DNA of 6,188 nt. Origin: Sedimentisphaerales bacterium. GTDB taxonomy: Bacteria > Planctomycetota > Phycisphaerae > Sedimentisphaerales > SG8-4. The DNA lies in contig JAFGCA010000324.1 in the NCBI GenBank assembly GCA_016932895.1, positions 1 through 6,188 of the forward strand, in the 5' to 3' direction. Both the position numbers and the translations under genes were made by a program. The notes beneath the pieces were generated by a model. The model made no database searches, was not told the DNA's origin, and saw nothing but the letters and a program-made list of their open reading frames with translations. Each line of letters starts with the position of its first letter. Position 1 is the first letter of the stretch. Positions 1-5,867 of the stretch are shown here, piece by piece.

Positions 1-1182
1 GGGATGCGATTCACCGACGCCTACGCCGCCTGTCCGGTGTGCTCGCCGACGCGGGCCAGTATCCTCTCGGGGCAGTATCCCGCCCGCGTCGGAGTGATCG
101 ATTTCATTCCGGGACACTGGCGCCCGTACGAAAAGCTGCGCGTGCCGAGCAACCGCACGCAGTATCTGCCGCTCGAGATCGTGACGCTGGCCGAGACGCT
201 GAAGACACAGGGCTACGTCTCGGCCATGATCGGCAAATGGCACCTGGGCGGAAAAGACCACGCGCCCGAAAAGCAGGGTTTTGACTACGTCCGCCAGCAA
301 GGACCCAACCGCAACGACAAACGCGTAACGACCTTCACCGACAACGCCATCGAGTTCGTCGAGCAGAACAGGGACAAGCCCTTCTTCCTGTACCTCTCGC
401 ATCACAGCGTTCATATCCCGCTGGAAGCCCCGCAGGAGCTGGTGGCCAAGTACGAGCAGAAACCCAAGCCCGACGACGGAGTGAACAACCCGACCTATGC
501 GGCCATGGTCGAGCACCTCGACCGAAACACCGGCCGGCTACTGGAGAAGATCGGCGAACTGGGTCTCGAAGACGATACGCTCGTCGTGTTCTACTCGGAC
601 AACGGCGGCTTGCGGCAGATGTTCACCGGCAAAGGACCGATTGTCACGACCAACGCGCCGCTGCGCGACGAGAAAGGGACCGTGTACGAAGGCGGCATCC
701 GCGAGCCCCTGATCGTGCGCTGGCCGGGGGTGGTCAAGCCGGGCAGCACGTGCGGCACTCCCGTAACCAGCGTGGATTTCTACCCGACGTTCGCGGAGAT
801 CGTCGGCGCGGCGAGTCCCGCCGGCCAGGCGCTGGACGGGCAGAGCCTGCTGCCGCTGCTGCGCGGCAAGAAACGCTTCGACGACCGCGCGTTGTTCTGG
901 CACTACCCCGTCTACCACCACTCCAGCCCTGCCGGCGCCGTCCGCCAGGGCGACTGGAAGCTGATCGAGTTCTTCCAGGACGGCACGCTGGAGTTGTACA
1001 ACCTGCGCGACGACATCGGCGAAGGCAACAACCTCGCCGCAAAGATGCCCGAGAAAACCCGCGAGTTGCACCGAAAGCTGGCCGCATGGCGGCAATCGGT
1101 GCACGCGGCGATGCCAACGCCGAATCCCGACTTCGACCCGGCCCGCCGAACCGAATGGGGACGCCACCCCGACCGGCAATAA
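1..1182 (+). CDS. Formylglycine-dependent sulfatase (arylsulfatase A-like), 5' end missing
   Basis: This enzyme hydrolyses sulfate esters, probably on a sulfated polysaccharide or glycan outside the cytoplasm. The reading frame is open from the window edge, so the true start and any signal peptide lie upstream. Numbering from the first visible Met (base 4), the activation motif C-S-P-T-R is at residues 13-17, and Cys13 is the residue converted to formylglycine. GKWHLGG (77-83), the SHHSVHIP histidines (132-139), SDNGG (198-202, metal ligands) and the lysine of RDEKGTVYEGG (about 221-231) are the usual S1-family active-site elements in the usual order. The N-terminal metal-binding DD(x)G strand, normally about 50 residues before the Cys, is absent only because of the window edge. 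The C-terminal subdomain (about 265-392) looks complete. The sulfatase class is clear; the subfamily and substrate are not. The Cys-type site needs a maturase elsewhere in the genome. Confidence 0.95.
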   Translation, partial: GMRFTDAYAACPVCSPTRASILSGQYPARVGVIDFIPGHWRPYEKLRVPSNRTQYLPLEIVTLAETLKTQGYVSAMIGKWHLGGKDHAPEKQGFDYVRQQGPNRNDKRVTTFTDNAIEFVEQNRDKPFFLYLSHHSVHIPLEAPQELVAKYEQKPKPDDGVNNPTYAAMVEHLDRNTGRLLEKIGELGLEDDTLVVFYSDNGGLRQMFTGKGPIVTTNAPLRDEKGTVYEGGIREPLIVRWPGVVKPGSTCGTPVTSVDFYPTFAEIVGAASPAGQALDGQSLLPLLRGKKRFDDRALFWHYPVYHHSSPAGAVRQGDWKLIEFFQDGTLELYNLRDDIGEGNNLAAKMPEKTRELHRKLAAWRQSVHAAMPTPNPDFDPARRTEWGRHPDRQ

Positions 1183-1184
1183 CC

Positions 1185-1199
1185 GCGCCGCACCGGCGC
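1185..1199 (+). terminator. GC hairpin directly after the sulfatase stop
   Basis: Two bases after the TAA, GCGCCG (1185-1190) pairs perfectly with CGGCGC (1194-1199) around a three-base loop. No T-run follows, so it is not a canonical intrinsic terminator. It may be a 3'-end stabilising hairpin or a weak or Rho-assisted stop. In DNA this GC-rich a 6-bp hairpin can also arise by chance. Confidence 0.35.
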
Positions 1200-1251
1200 C
1201 CCGGCTCAACCGCCGCCGCACCGGCCCAGTCCGTACCCGTCAAAAACAACG

Positions 1252-1280
1252 TGGACACGCGGCGCCCCGTGTGCTACTAA
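1252..1280 (+). promoter_or_regulatory. Probable sigma70-type promoter for the aldolase/dehydrogenase gene
   Basis: TGGACA (1252-1257, five of six matches to TTGACA) is followed after 17 bases by TACTAA (1275-1280). TG at 1272-1273 gives an extended -10 context. The -10 itself is poor (three of six). A start near 1287 would give a leader of about 40 bases. It is the only reasonable candidate in the 146-base gap, but readthrough from the sulfatase gene is also possible. Confidence 0.35.
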
Positions 1281-1328
1281 TGGCGGCGTTGAAAGAAAAA
1301 TCGCAATCTCTGTAAGGATCTCTGTCTG

Positions 1329-3293
1329 ATGAACCAAACGCTTGCCGACTTGATACGCATCTCGAATACCACAGGCAAAGACCCCGCTCTGGTGCTCGGC
1401 GGCGGGGGCAACACCTCGGTCAAGACGCCCGACGGCAAGTATATGTACATCAAGGCCAGCGGCACGGCCCTGAAAAACATGAACGCCCACCAGGGCTGGC
1501 GGCGCCTTCGCATCGACGCGGTGCTCTCGATCCTGAAGGATAAATCGATCTCCAGGCTCGACACCTTCCAGCGGGAGACGGAAGTCGTCAACCGCCTGCT
1601 GCTGTCGTGCGAAGACGAGGTCACCAGCGGGGCCCGCCCGTCGGTCGAGGCGCATCTGCACGCCCAACTGGACACGCACGTGATCCATCTGCATCCTCTG
1701 GCGGTGGCCGCTCACGTCAATGCCAGGAACGGGCGGTCGCAAATCGAGAAGCTCTTCGCCAAGGAAGCCAAGCCGCCGCTCTGGGTCCCCTACACGGACC
1801 CGGGCTATATGCTGGCCCGGAAAATCGCCAAGCTGGTGTCCGACTACGAAACGCAGCACGGCTGCCGGCCCCGGATTCTCTTTCTGGAAAAGCACGGCCT
1901 GTTCGTCACGGGCAGCAGCGCCAACGCCGCCCTGCGGCTCGTCCGCCACGTCATCAAGCTGTGCGAGAGTTCCCTCAAACCCCTCAAGACCCCGCGCACC
2001 AGACTCGCCTCGGCCCAAAGCGTCACCGCCGCGAAACGGATGATTCGCAAGTCCCTCTTCGACGCCACGGGGCAATACGTTCCCGTCAGTTACTCCCCGA
2101 CGATGGAAGCGGTGCCGGCGTTCATGGCCCACAAGGACGCTGCGAAGCTGCTGGCCACGCCGGCCCTGAATCCGGACGAGCTGGTCTACGCTAACGGGTC
2201 GGCCCTGTGGGTGGACAAGCTCAACACGGCCTCCGTGACGCGCCGGATTCAGTCGCTCGCGAGCCGGGGACAGAAAGTGCCCGCCGCGTTCGTGGTCAAG
2301 GGGCTCGGCCTGTTCGTGGCGGCCGAGAAAGCGATGGCCGCGCTCATTGCCGAGATCACCGAAACGTCGCTGAAGATCCGCATGCACGCCGCCCGCTTCG
2401 GCGGTGTCCTGGCCCTGAGCAAACGCGAGCAGAACTTCATCAACAACTGGGAGTCGGAAGCCTTTCGCAAGAAGCTCGTCGGCGGTGTCGGTCGCGGCGA
2501 GTTGGAGAATCGCATCGCCGTCGTCACGGGCGCCGGCAGCGGGCTGGGCAAGAGCATCGCCATCGGACTGGCGCGAGCCGGCGCGATGGTCGCGCTGGCG
2601 GATATCGATGAGGCCGCCGCCCGGCAAACGGCAGGGCAGATCGAAGAGGAGCTGCCGCAGAGCCAGACCATGGTCGTCCCCTGCAACGTCACGAGCGAAG
2701 GCAGCGTCGGCAAAGCCTTCGAGGCGCTGCTGGCCCACTGGGGCGGGCTGGACATTCTCGTGAACGCCGCCGGTCTGGCGCCGCCTTTCGCGCTGGTGGA
2801 CATGCCCGTCGATCAATGGCGCGCCGCGCTGGAGGTGAACCTGACCGGCTATTTCCTCATGGCCCGCGAAGCGGCGCGGATCATGATCGCCCAGGACATT
2901 GGCGGCAGCATCATCAATCTCAGCTCCAAGTCCGGTCTGGACGCCAGCAAGAACAACACCGCCTACAACGCCACCAAGGCCGGCGAGCTCCACATGGCCC
3001 GCGGCTGGGCACTCGAGCTCGGCGCGCGCGGCATCCGCGTCAACTGCGTGGCGCCGGGCAATGTATTCGAGGGTTCAAAGATCTGGAATCCCGAGTATAT
3101 CAAGGTCTGCGCCAGGAAGTACGGAATCGAGCCGGAAGAGGTCATCCCTTACTACGTCGGCAAAACGGCGCTGCAGCGCGAGATCAAGGGACAGGACGTC
3201 GCCGACGCCGTGGTCTTCCTGTGTTCGGATAAGGCCCGCAGGATCACGGGCCAAACCCTCGTCCCCGACGCCGGACAGGTGATGGTCCGGTAA
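1329..3293 (+). CDS. Bifunctional class II aldolase / short-chain dehydrogenase fusion
   Basis: This 654-residue cytoplasmic protein joins two enzymes. Residues about 1-240 are a class II (zinc) aldolase/adducin-type domain: LGGGGNTSVK (23-32) and KASG (42-45) resemble phosphate-binding loops, and Glu107, the HLH pair His120/His122 and His189 (in EKHGL) match the Glu and three zinc-binding His of fuculose-phosphate aldolase. Residues about 240-390 form a connecting region typical of these fusions. Residues about 391-654 are a classical SDR: TGAGSGLG (400-407), Asp425 at the end of the second strand (favouring NAD), NAAG (479-482), Asn504, a Ser near 533, and YNATK with Tyr546 and Lys550. The start follows AAGGA at 1314-1318, ten bases upstream. 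The domain order matches rhamnulose-1-phosphate aldolase/lactaldehyde dehydrogenase (RhaEW-type, about 690 residues), but the N-terminus is shorter and differs, so no symbol is given. The likely reaction is ketose-1-phosphate cleavage to DHAP plus an aldehyde, then NAD-linked redox; the substrate is unknown. Confidence 0.9.
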   Translation: MNQTLADLIRISNTTGKDPALVLGGGGNTSVKTPDGKYMYIKASGTALKNMNAHQGWRRLRIDAVLSILKDKSISRLDTFQRETEVVNRLLLSCEDEVTSGARPSVEAHLHAQLDTHVIHLHPLAVAAHVNARNGRSQIEKLFAKEAKPPLWVPYTDPGYMLARKIAKLVSDYETQHGCRPRILFLEKHGLFVTGSSANAALRLVRHVIKLCESSLKPLKTPRTRLASAQSVTAAKRMIRKSLFDATGQYVPVSYSPTMEAVPAFMAHKDAAKLLATPALNPDELVYANGSALWVDKLNTASVTRRIQSLASRGQKVPAAFVVKGLGLFVAAEKAMAALIAEITETSLKIRMHAARFGGVLALSKREQNFINNWESEAFRKKLVGGVGRGELENRIAVVTGAGSGLGKSIAIGLARAGAMVALADIDEAAARQTAGQIEEELPQSQTMVVPCNVTSEGSVGKAFEALLAHWGGLDILVNAAGLAPPFALVDMPVDQWRAALEVNLTGYFLMAREAARIMIAQDIGGSIINLSSKSGLDASKNNTAYNATKAGELHMARGWALELGARGIRVNCVAPGNVFEGSKIWNPEYIKVCARKYGIEPEEVIPYYVGKTALQREIKGQDVADAVVFLCSDKARRITGQTLVPDAGQVMVR

Positions 3294-3371
3294 AGCCGAC
3301 ACGGCGCGAACACGCCAGACGAACTTCGCGTGCAAAACGGCGATGCTCTGCGGGAAACCGATACCCATTGC

Positions 3372-3394
3372 CCGGGCTGCCCAGGGTAGCCCGG
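3372..3394 (+). other. Stem-loop downstream of the aldolase gene
   Basis: CCGGGCT (3372-3378) pairs perfectly with AGCCCGG (3388-3394) around nine bases, in which further C-G pairs are possible. It lies about 80 bases after the stop and just upstream of a T-run terminator. It may protect the mRNA 3' end or slow polymerase before termination. It has no adjoining T-run. Confidence 0.45.
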
Positions 3395-3399
3395 CCGGG

Positions 3400-3432
3400 A
3401 AAAGGCACGTCCCAAAAAATCGCCTTTTTTTT
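3400..3432 (+). terminator. Intrinsic terminator of the aldolase/dehydrogenase transcript
   Basis: AAAAGGC (3400-3406) pairs with GCCTTTT (3422-3428), and the T-run continues to 3432 for eight consecutive T. The loop is 15 bases and includes a six-A run. Only three of the seven pairs are G-C, so strength may depend on the GC hairpin just upstream (3372-3394). It separates the aldolase transcript from the promoter that begins at 3453. Confidence 0.6.
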
Positions 3433-3452
3433 GCATGTTGCCCATTTTTCAT

Positions 3453-3481
3453 TTGACTTTTGCGCGAGCCGGGTGTATATA
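3453..3481 (+). promoter_or_regulatory. Strong sigma70-type promoter facing a region with no protein gene
   Basis: TTGACT (3453-3458, five of six) and TATATA (3476-3481, five of six) are separated by exactly 17 bases. With the bounding terminator at 3400-3432 this looks like an independent transcription unit. The predicted start is near 3488. No convincing coding sequence follows on this strand before the converging hydrolase gene, so the product is probably an RNA. Confidence 0.65.
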
Positions 3482-3487
3482 GACAAA

Positions 3488-4118
3488 CAATAGGTCACAT
3501 GGTCCTCACTATGGAGGAGGCCATTCCTTGTCGAGTCTGGCTACGGGACCATGCACTCACGGAGGAGAGTCCTCTGACAGGACGCAGAGGTATGGCAACA
3601 GGAGAAAGACCATCCCGGACAGGGGTATCTCCAGGTGTGTACCCAGGTGAGTCACCGACGCCCGTGAAAGCGGCGAGCCGTCGGCCCGGCGACTTGAGCG
3701 CAACTCTCCCTCGCATTTCGATTCCGGCCCACTGCGCAGACAGGAACATGCGCGCAGCACGGCGCCGATTCCGAACCGTTGCTGCCCGAAACACTCGGTG
3801 CAGACAAACAGTCAACGTCTTTGCTTCTCTCCATCTCTCCCTCTCACTATTCCGGGGCGCGGCCTCTCCTGCTCGACTTATTTCTCTCAGGCCGCGCCCT
3901 ACCCGGCTTTTCGCTGCGAGAGCCAAGAGATGGTTACGAATGGAGCGTGCTTCCTGGGGACATCCTGGAAGCAGCGCTTCTCGTTATTATCCTATCGCCC
4001 CGCACCGTGGCAATCCGGAGGACGCACGGGGGATGCTCCTGTTGCAGAGCACTAATCCCCTGATGTGGATAACTCCTTAGGATCATCGCATCAGCGACCT
4101 CTGGATTGCCTGTTTTTT
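3488..4118 (+). ncRNA. Candidate large structured noncoding RNA, family not recognised
   Basis: The region starts at the predicted start site of a strong promoter and ends at a T-run (TTTTTT, 4113-4118). I see no credible protein on either strand: the open frames are Arg/Ser/Pro-rich, start at poor codons and carry no recognisable motif. Stems found by eye: 3498-3505 with 3546-3553 (8 bp); 3571-3576 with 3585-3590; 3623-3627 with 3640-3644; 3655-3660 with 3679-3684; 3732-3737 with 3752-3757; 3782-3789 with 3795-3803 (8 bp, one bulged base); 3855-3864 with 3890-3899 (10 bp); 3912-3917 with 3971-3976 (overlaps the next stem); 3948-3954 with 3967-3973 (7 bp, extended past a T-T mismatch); 4029-4034 with 4055-4060, enclosing 4035-4038 with 4047-4050. 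Not every pair can form at once. The 3' end is uncertain because the T-run lacks a good hairpin before it. Alternatives are a decayed gene or an unusually long 3' region shared with the converging gene. Confidence 0.45.
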
Positions 4119-4135
4119 GTTTCACTCGACACACA

Positions 4136-4163
4136 GGTCCTCGGGACATCAGAGACCGAGGCC
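4136..4163 (-). terminator. Hairpin immediately downstream of the hydrolase stop
   Basis: CCTCGG (4139-4144) pairs perfectly with CCGAGG (4156-4161). GG at 4136-4137 pairs with CC at 4162-4163 if T4138 is bulged out, giving about 8 bp around an 11-base loop. It abuts the stop codon of the minus-strand hydrolase gene. Neither strand has a T-run next to it, so it is either a non-canonical terminator or a 3'-end stabiliser. Confidence 0.4.
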
Positions 4164-4164
4164 A

Positions 4165-5628
4165 TCATCGCGACCGGGAGGTCTTCCCCGGCGGTAGAAA
4201 GTCTTTCGCCGCATCGTCGAGGACCAGGACCCAATCGTTGCCTTTGCCGTGGATCGGCGGCTTGAACTGGCGCGTGCCCTTCCTGGCGCAGACGCCGATT
4301 TCTTCGGCGGTCCCATGGCGCGGGTCGTACCACCACGCCCGGACCTTTTGGCCCGAGAGTTTCTCCAAACTCACCGTCACCGGCTGACCCAGCGGCGTAT
4401 AGACCAGAGCATAACTACCCCCGGAGTCGCGCGTCGCGCTGACGAATCCGTCCCCTTCTCCGGCGTCGGAGACAACGACGGACGAATCGGGAACGCGCGT
4501 CAAAAAAGGCCGCGACAGCATCAGGTTCTTGACGTGCTGCATATCCGCCGCGCCCCACAGATCGAGCGATTCATACCAGTAGCGGTGGGCCCAGGAGATG
4601 GGGTTTCGCCCGGGCGCATACATTTGCCAGATATTGTGGCAGCCGTAGGTGTGGCCGCAACCGCCGGCAAAGACGTGCCAGTAGGCCAGCCGGCGGATGT
4701 GCCAGTCTGCCGAAAAGCCGAACTTCAACGGATCGAAGTTGATCGGGTGGTCCTCGTAGAGCGGCTCGCCGTCCAGGACCGGCTTGATCGGCTGCCTGTT
4801 GTAATCCCTGGTGATGCTCTCGGAGCTTCCCCGGTCTTTGTGGCCGGTCTGGTGCATATTGAAATCGAGCCAGTCGTCGTCGTGAAAATATTCCGATGAG
4901 GTGCGCCCGCCGGTCGGGTGGAAGGTCATCAGATGCCGCCCGCCGTCGCCTTTATCCAGGCCGCGGGCCATGGCGCGGATGATCTTGGCGTGCGTCTCGT
5001 TCTCGATGGGACGGTCGCCGCCCAGAATCCAGATAACATTGGGTGCATCCTTGTATCGCTGCCCCAGCCACCGGCCGTAGGCCTCGGCGTTGCCGGGCTC
5101 GAAGACGACGGGGCCGACGCCCCACTTCTTGTTCCACTTGTCGCCCCAGGTCGGAAGCATACCGATGTACATTCCGAGCGATTCGGCCTTCCGAACGATG
5201 TAGTCGACATGGTCCCAGTAGTCGTTGGCGGGTCCCTCCTTGACGTCGGGTCGGGCCGGATCGTTGTCGATCAGAGGTCGATGGCCGTACGGATTGGGCG
5301 TATTCAACCCGTCCAGCTCCGCCAGGGCCACCGCCTGAATCACGGTATAGCCGTGGCTGGCCCGGTGCTCCAGATACTCCTCGGCCTGATTTCGGTCGAG
5401 CCGGTGGAACAGCTCCCAGGCCGTGTCGCCCAAGTAGAAAAACGGCGTCCCGTCCTCATGCACCAGAAAACGCTGGTTCTCCGAAACGTGCAGCGGGCCG
5501 TGGCTGAAATCCACTCCGGACGAGGCTGGGCGGCCGTGCGCCGGGATATACAGCGCAACAATCAGTAGAAATGATGGACAGAAAGGAAACCTGCCCCGCC
5601 GGTCCGTAACGCTCCCAAACTCCTTCAT
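4165..5628 (-). CDS. Secreted DUF4038 glycoside hydrolase, GH140 (apiosidase)-like
   Basis: This 487-residue protein is a probable exported glycosidase. Residues 1 to about 32 form a signal peptide: charged RRGR (10-13), hydrophobic core around FLLIVALYI (20-28), and a likely cut after AHG. No lipobox is seen. Residues about 43-375 are a DUF4038-type (beta/alpha)8 barrel: the family-typical opening [24 protein letters not shown] (54-77) is clear. Asp205 in ILGGD and Glu288 in LDGEP are the likely acid/base and nucleophile, by analogy with the GH140 apiosidase of Bacteroides (my recollection of the family). Residues about 378-471 form the C-terminal beta domain usually labelled putative collagen-binding, a common partner of DUF4038. 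The frame extends upstream to 5841, but I chose 5628 because AGGAG lies seven bases before it, the signal peptide begins there, and the promoter is downstream of the longer start. Apiose-linked pectin is a possible substrate; other sugars cannot be excluded. Confidence 0.9.
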   Translation of the reverse strand: MKEFGSVTDRRGRFPFCPSFLLIVALYIPAHGRPASSGVDFSHGPLHVSENQRFLVHEDGTPFFYLGDTAWELFHRLDRNQAEEYLEHRASHGYTVIQAVALAELDGLNTPNPYGHRPLIDNDPARPDVKEGPANDYWDHVDYIVRKAESLGMYIGMLPTWGDKWNKKWGVGPVVFEPGNAEAYGRWLGQRYKDAPNVIWILGGDRPIENETHAKIIRAMARGLDKGDGGRHLMTFHPTGGRTSSEYFHDDDWLDFNMHQTGHKDRGSSESITRDYNRQPIKPVLDGEPLYEDHPINFDPLKFGFSADWHIRRLAYWHVFAGGCGHTYGCHNIWQMYAPGRNPISWAHRYWYESLDLWGAADMQHVKNLMLSRPFLTRVPDSSVVVSDAGEGDGFVSATRDSGGSYALVYTPLGQPVTVSLEKLSGQKVRAWWYDPRHGTAEEIGVCARKGTRQFKPPIHGKGNDWVLVLDDAAKDFLPPGKTSRSR

Positions 5629-5635
5629 TCTCCCA

Positions 5636-5658
5636 CTCCTTGTGCCGAAGGCAACAAG
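5636..5658 (-). promoter_or_regulatory. Hydrolase ribosome binding site abutting a leader hairpin
   Basis: On the minus strand AGGAG (5640-5636) stands seven bases before the ATG at 5628 and decides that start. Just upstream, CTTGT (5658-5654) pairs with ACAAG (5643-5639), continuing as GCC with GGC past one bulged base, around a three-base loop. The last two bases of the 3' arm are the first two of AGGAG, so the folded leader would partly mask the site. Confidence 0.5.
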
Positions 5659-5707
5659 ATGACAGCATCCTGTCGCGCAGGAATCTGCCCTGATCCGTAT
5701 GAGCGGG

Positions 5708-5736
5708 ATTGTACGGCCCCCCCCTTCCGTTGTCAA
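5708..5736 (-). promoter_or_regulatory. Near-consensus sigma70 promoter of the hydrolase gene
   Basis: Read on the minus strand, TTGACA (5736-5731, perfect) is followed after exactly 17 bases by TACAAT (5713-5708, five of six). The start is predicted near 5701, giving a leader of about 70 bases before the ATG at 5628. The spacer contains a run of eight G. This is the best promoter in the window by sequence. Confidence 0.75.
5717..5724. repeat. Homopolymer of eight C (eight G on the minus strand)
   Basis: Eight consecutive C lie wholly within the 17-base spacer of the hydrolase promoter. Gain or loss of one unit by replication slippage would change the spacer to 18 or 16 bases. The length given is that of the supplied sequence; homopolymer errors in assembly are possible. 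Confidence 0.9.
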
Positions 5737-5798
5737 AGGGTGTTCGCCGGCAATATTCGCCCCAGAGGCGGGCCGAAACCGGCTCGAATCCCAAGCCC

Positions 5799-5823
5799 AA
5801 AAAAAGAGCCCCGAAATGGGCTC
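5799..5823 (-). terminator. Minus-strand intrinsic terminator between divergent promoters
   Basis: On the minus strand GAGCCC (5823-5818) pairs perfectly with GGGCTC (5811-5806) around a six-base loop, followed at once by seven T (5805-5799). This is a textbook Rho-independent terminator for a transcript coming from the right. No minus-strand gene is visible between 5824 and the window end. On the plus strand there is no T-run after the hairpin, so it would not stop rightward transcription. Confidence 0.65.
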
Positions 5824-5828
5824 GCCGG

Positions 5829-5857
5829 TTGTTCGGTCCATTGAAATCTGCTATAGT
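5829..5857 (+). promoter_or_regulatory. Probable promoter of the dehydrogenase E1 alpha gene
   Basis: TTGTTC (5829-5834, the important TTG present) and TATAGT (5852-5857, four of six) are separated by 17 bases. The start would be near 5864, leaving a leader of about 80 bases. It is divergent from the hydrolase promoter, with about 90 bases between the two -35 boxes; the minus-strand terminator lies in that interval. Confidence 0.5.
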
Positions 5858-5867
5858 ACCGCTCTTT

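Noticed and set aside
1206..2993. Long open frame on the minus strand (595 codons) opposite the aldolase gene
   Set aside because: It is a shadow of the GC-rich coding strand. The plus-strand frame has clear aldolase and SDR motifs, while the antisense product is low in recognisable motifs and rich in Gly, Arg, His and Val.
3571..3590. Resemblance to the 3' part of a glycine riboswitch (CTCTGACAGGACGCAGAGG)
   Set aside because: The diagnostic GCGCCGAAGG-type element does not precede it, and no glycine gene follows.
3561..3616. Resemblance to RNase P RNA (GGAGGAGAGTCC and GCAACAGGAGAAAG compared with its conserved core)
   Set aside because: The bases after AGTCC do not match the conserved P4 helix, and the conserved ACAGAA-CCGG partner near the 3' end was not found, so the fold cannot be RNase P.
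3651..3693. Hairpin with a GTGAAAG loop, like group II intron domain V
   Set aside because: The catalytic triad (AGC-type) at the proper place in the helix is missing, and there is no reverse transcriptase or intron boundary nearby.
3717..3727. TTCGATTCC, like a tRNA T-loop
   Set aside because: The flanking bases do not form the five-pair T-stem, and no acceptor, D or anticodon arms fit around it.
3495..3926. Minus-strand frame of 143 codons opposite the candidate RNA
   Set aside because: No promoter, ribosome binding site or recognisable motif; composition is like other shadow frames.
3460..4080. Plus-strand frame of 206 codons in the structured region
   Set aside because: It starts with TTG inside the promoter spacer, is rich in Arg, Ser and Pro, and has no recognisable domain. 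Translation would have to begin before the predicted transcript start. Internal Met starts lack a convincing ribosome binding site.
4097..4120. T-run TTTTTTGTTT as a full intrinsic terminator
   Set aside because: The best hairpin before it (TCGC 4086-4089 with GCGA 4094-4097) has four pairs and stands 15 bases away, so it was kept only as a tentative end of the RNA, not as a terminator feature.
4249..5568. Two plus-strand frames of 216 codons each opposite the hydrolase gene
   Set aside because: They are antisense shadows of the DUF4038 protein with no motif of their own, no ribosome binding site and no promoter.
5629..5841. Longer hydrolase start at 5841 (558 residues)
   Set aside because: That start lies upstream of the gene's own promoter, has no signal peptide at its N-terminus, and the extra 71 residues look like translated intergenic DNA. 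The start at 5628 has both a ribosome binding site and a signal peptide.
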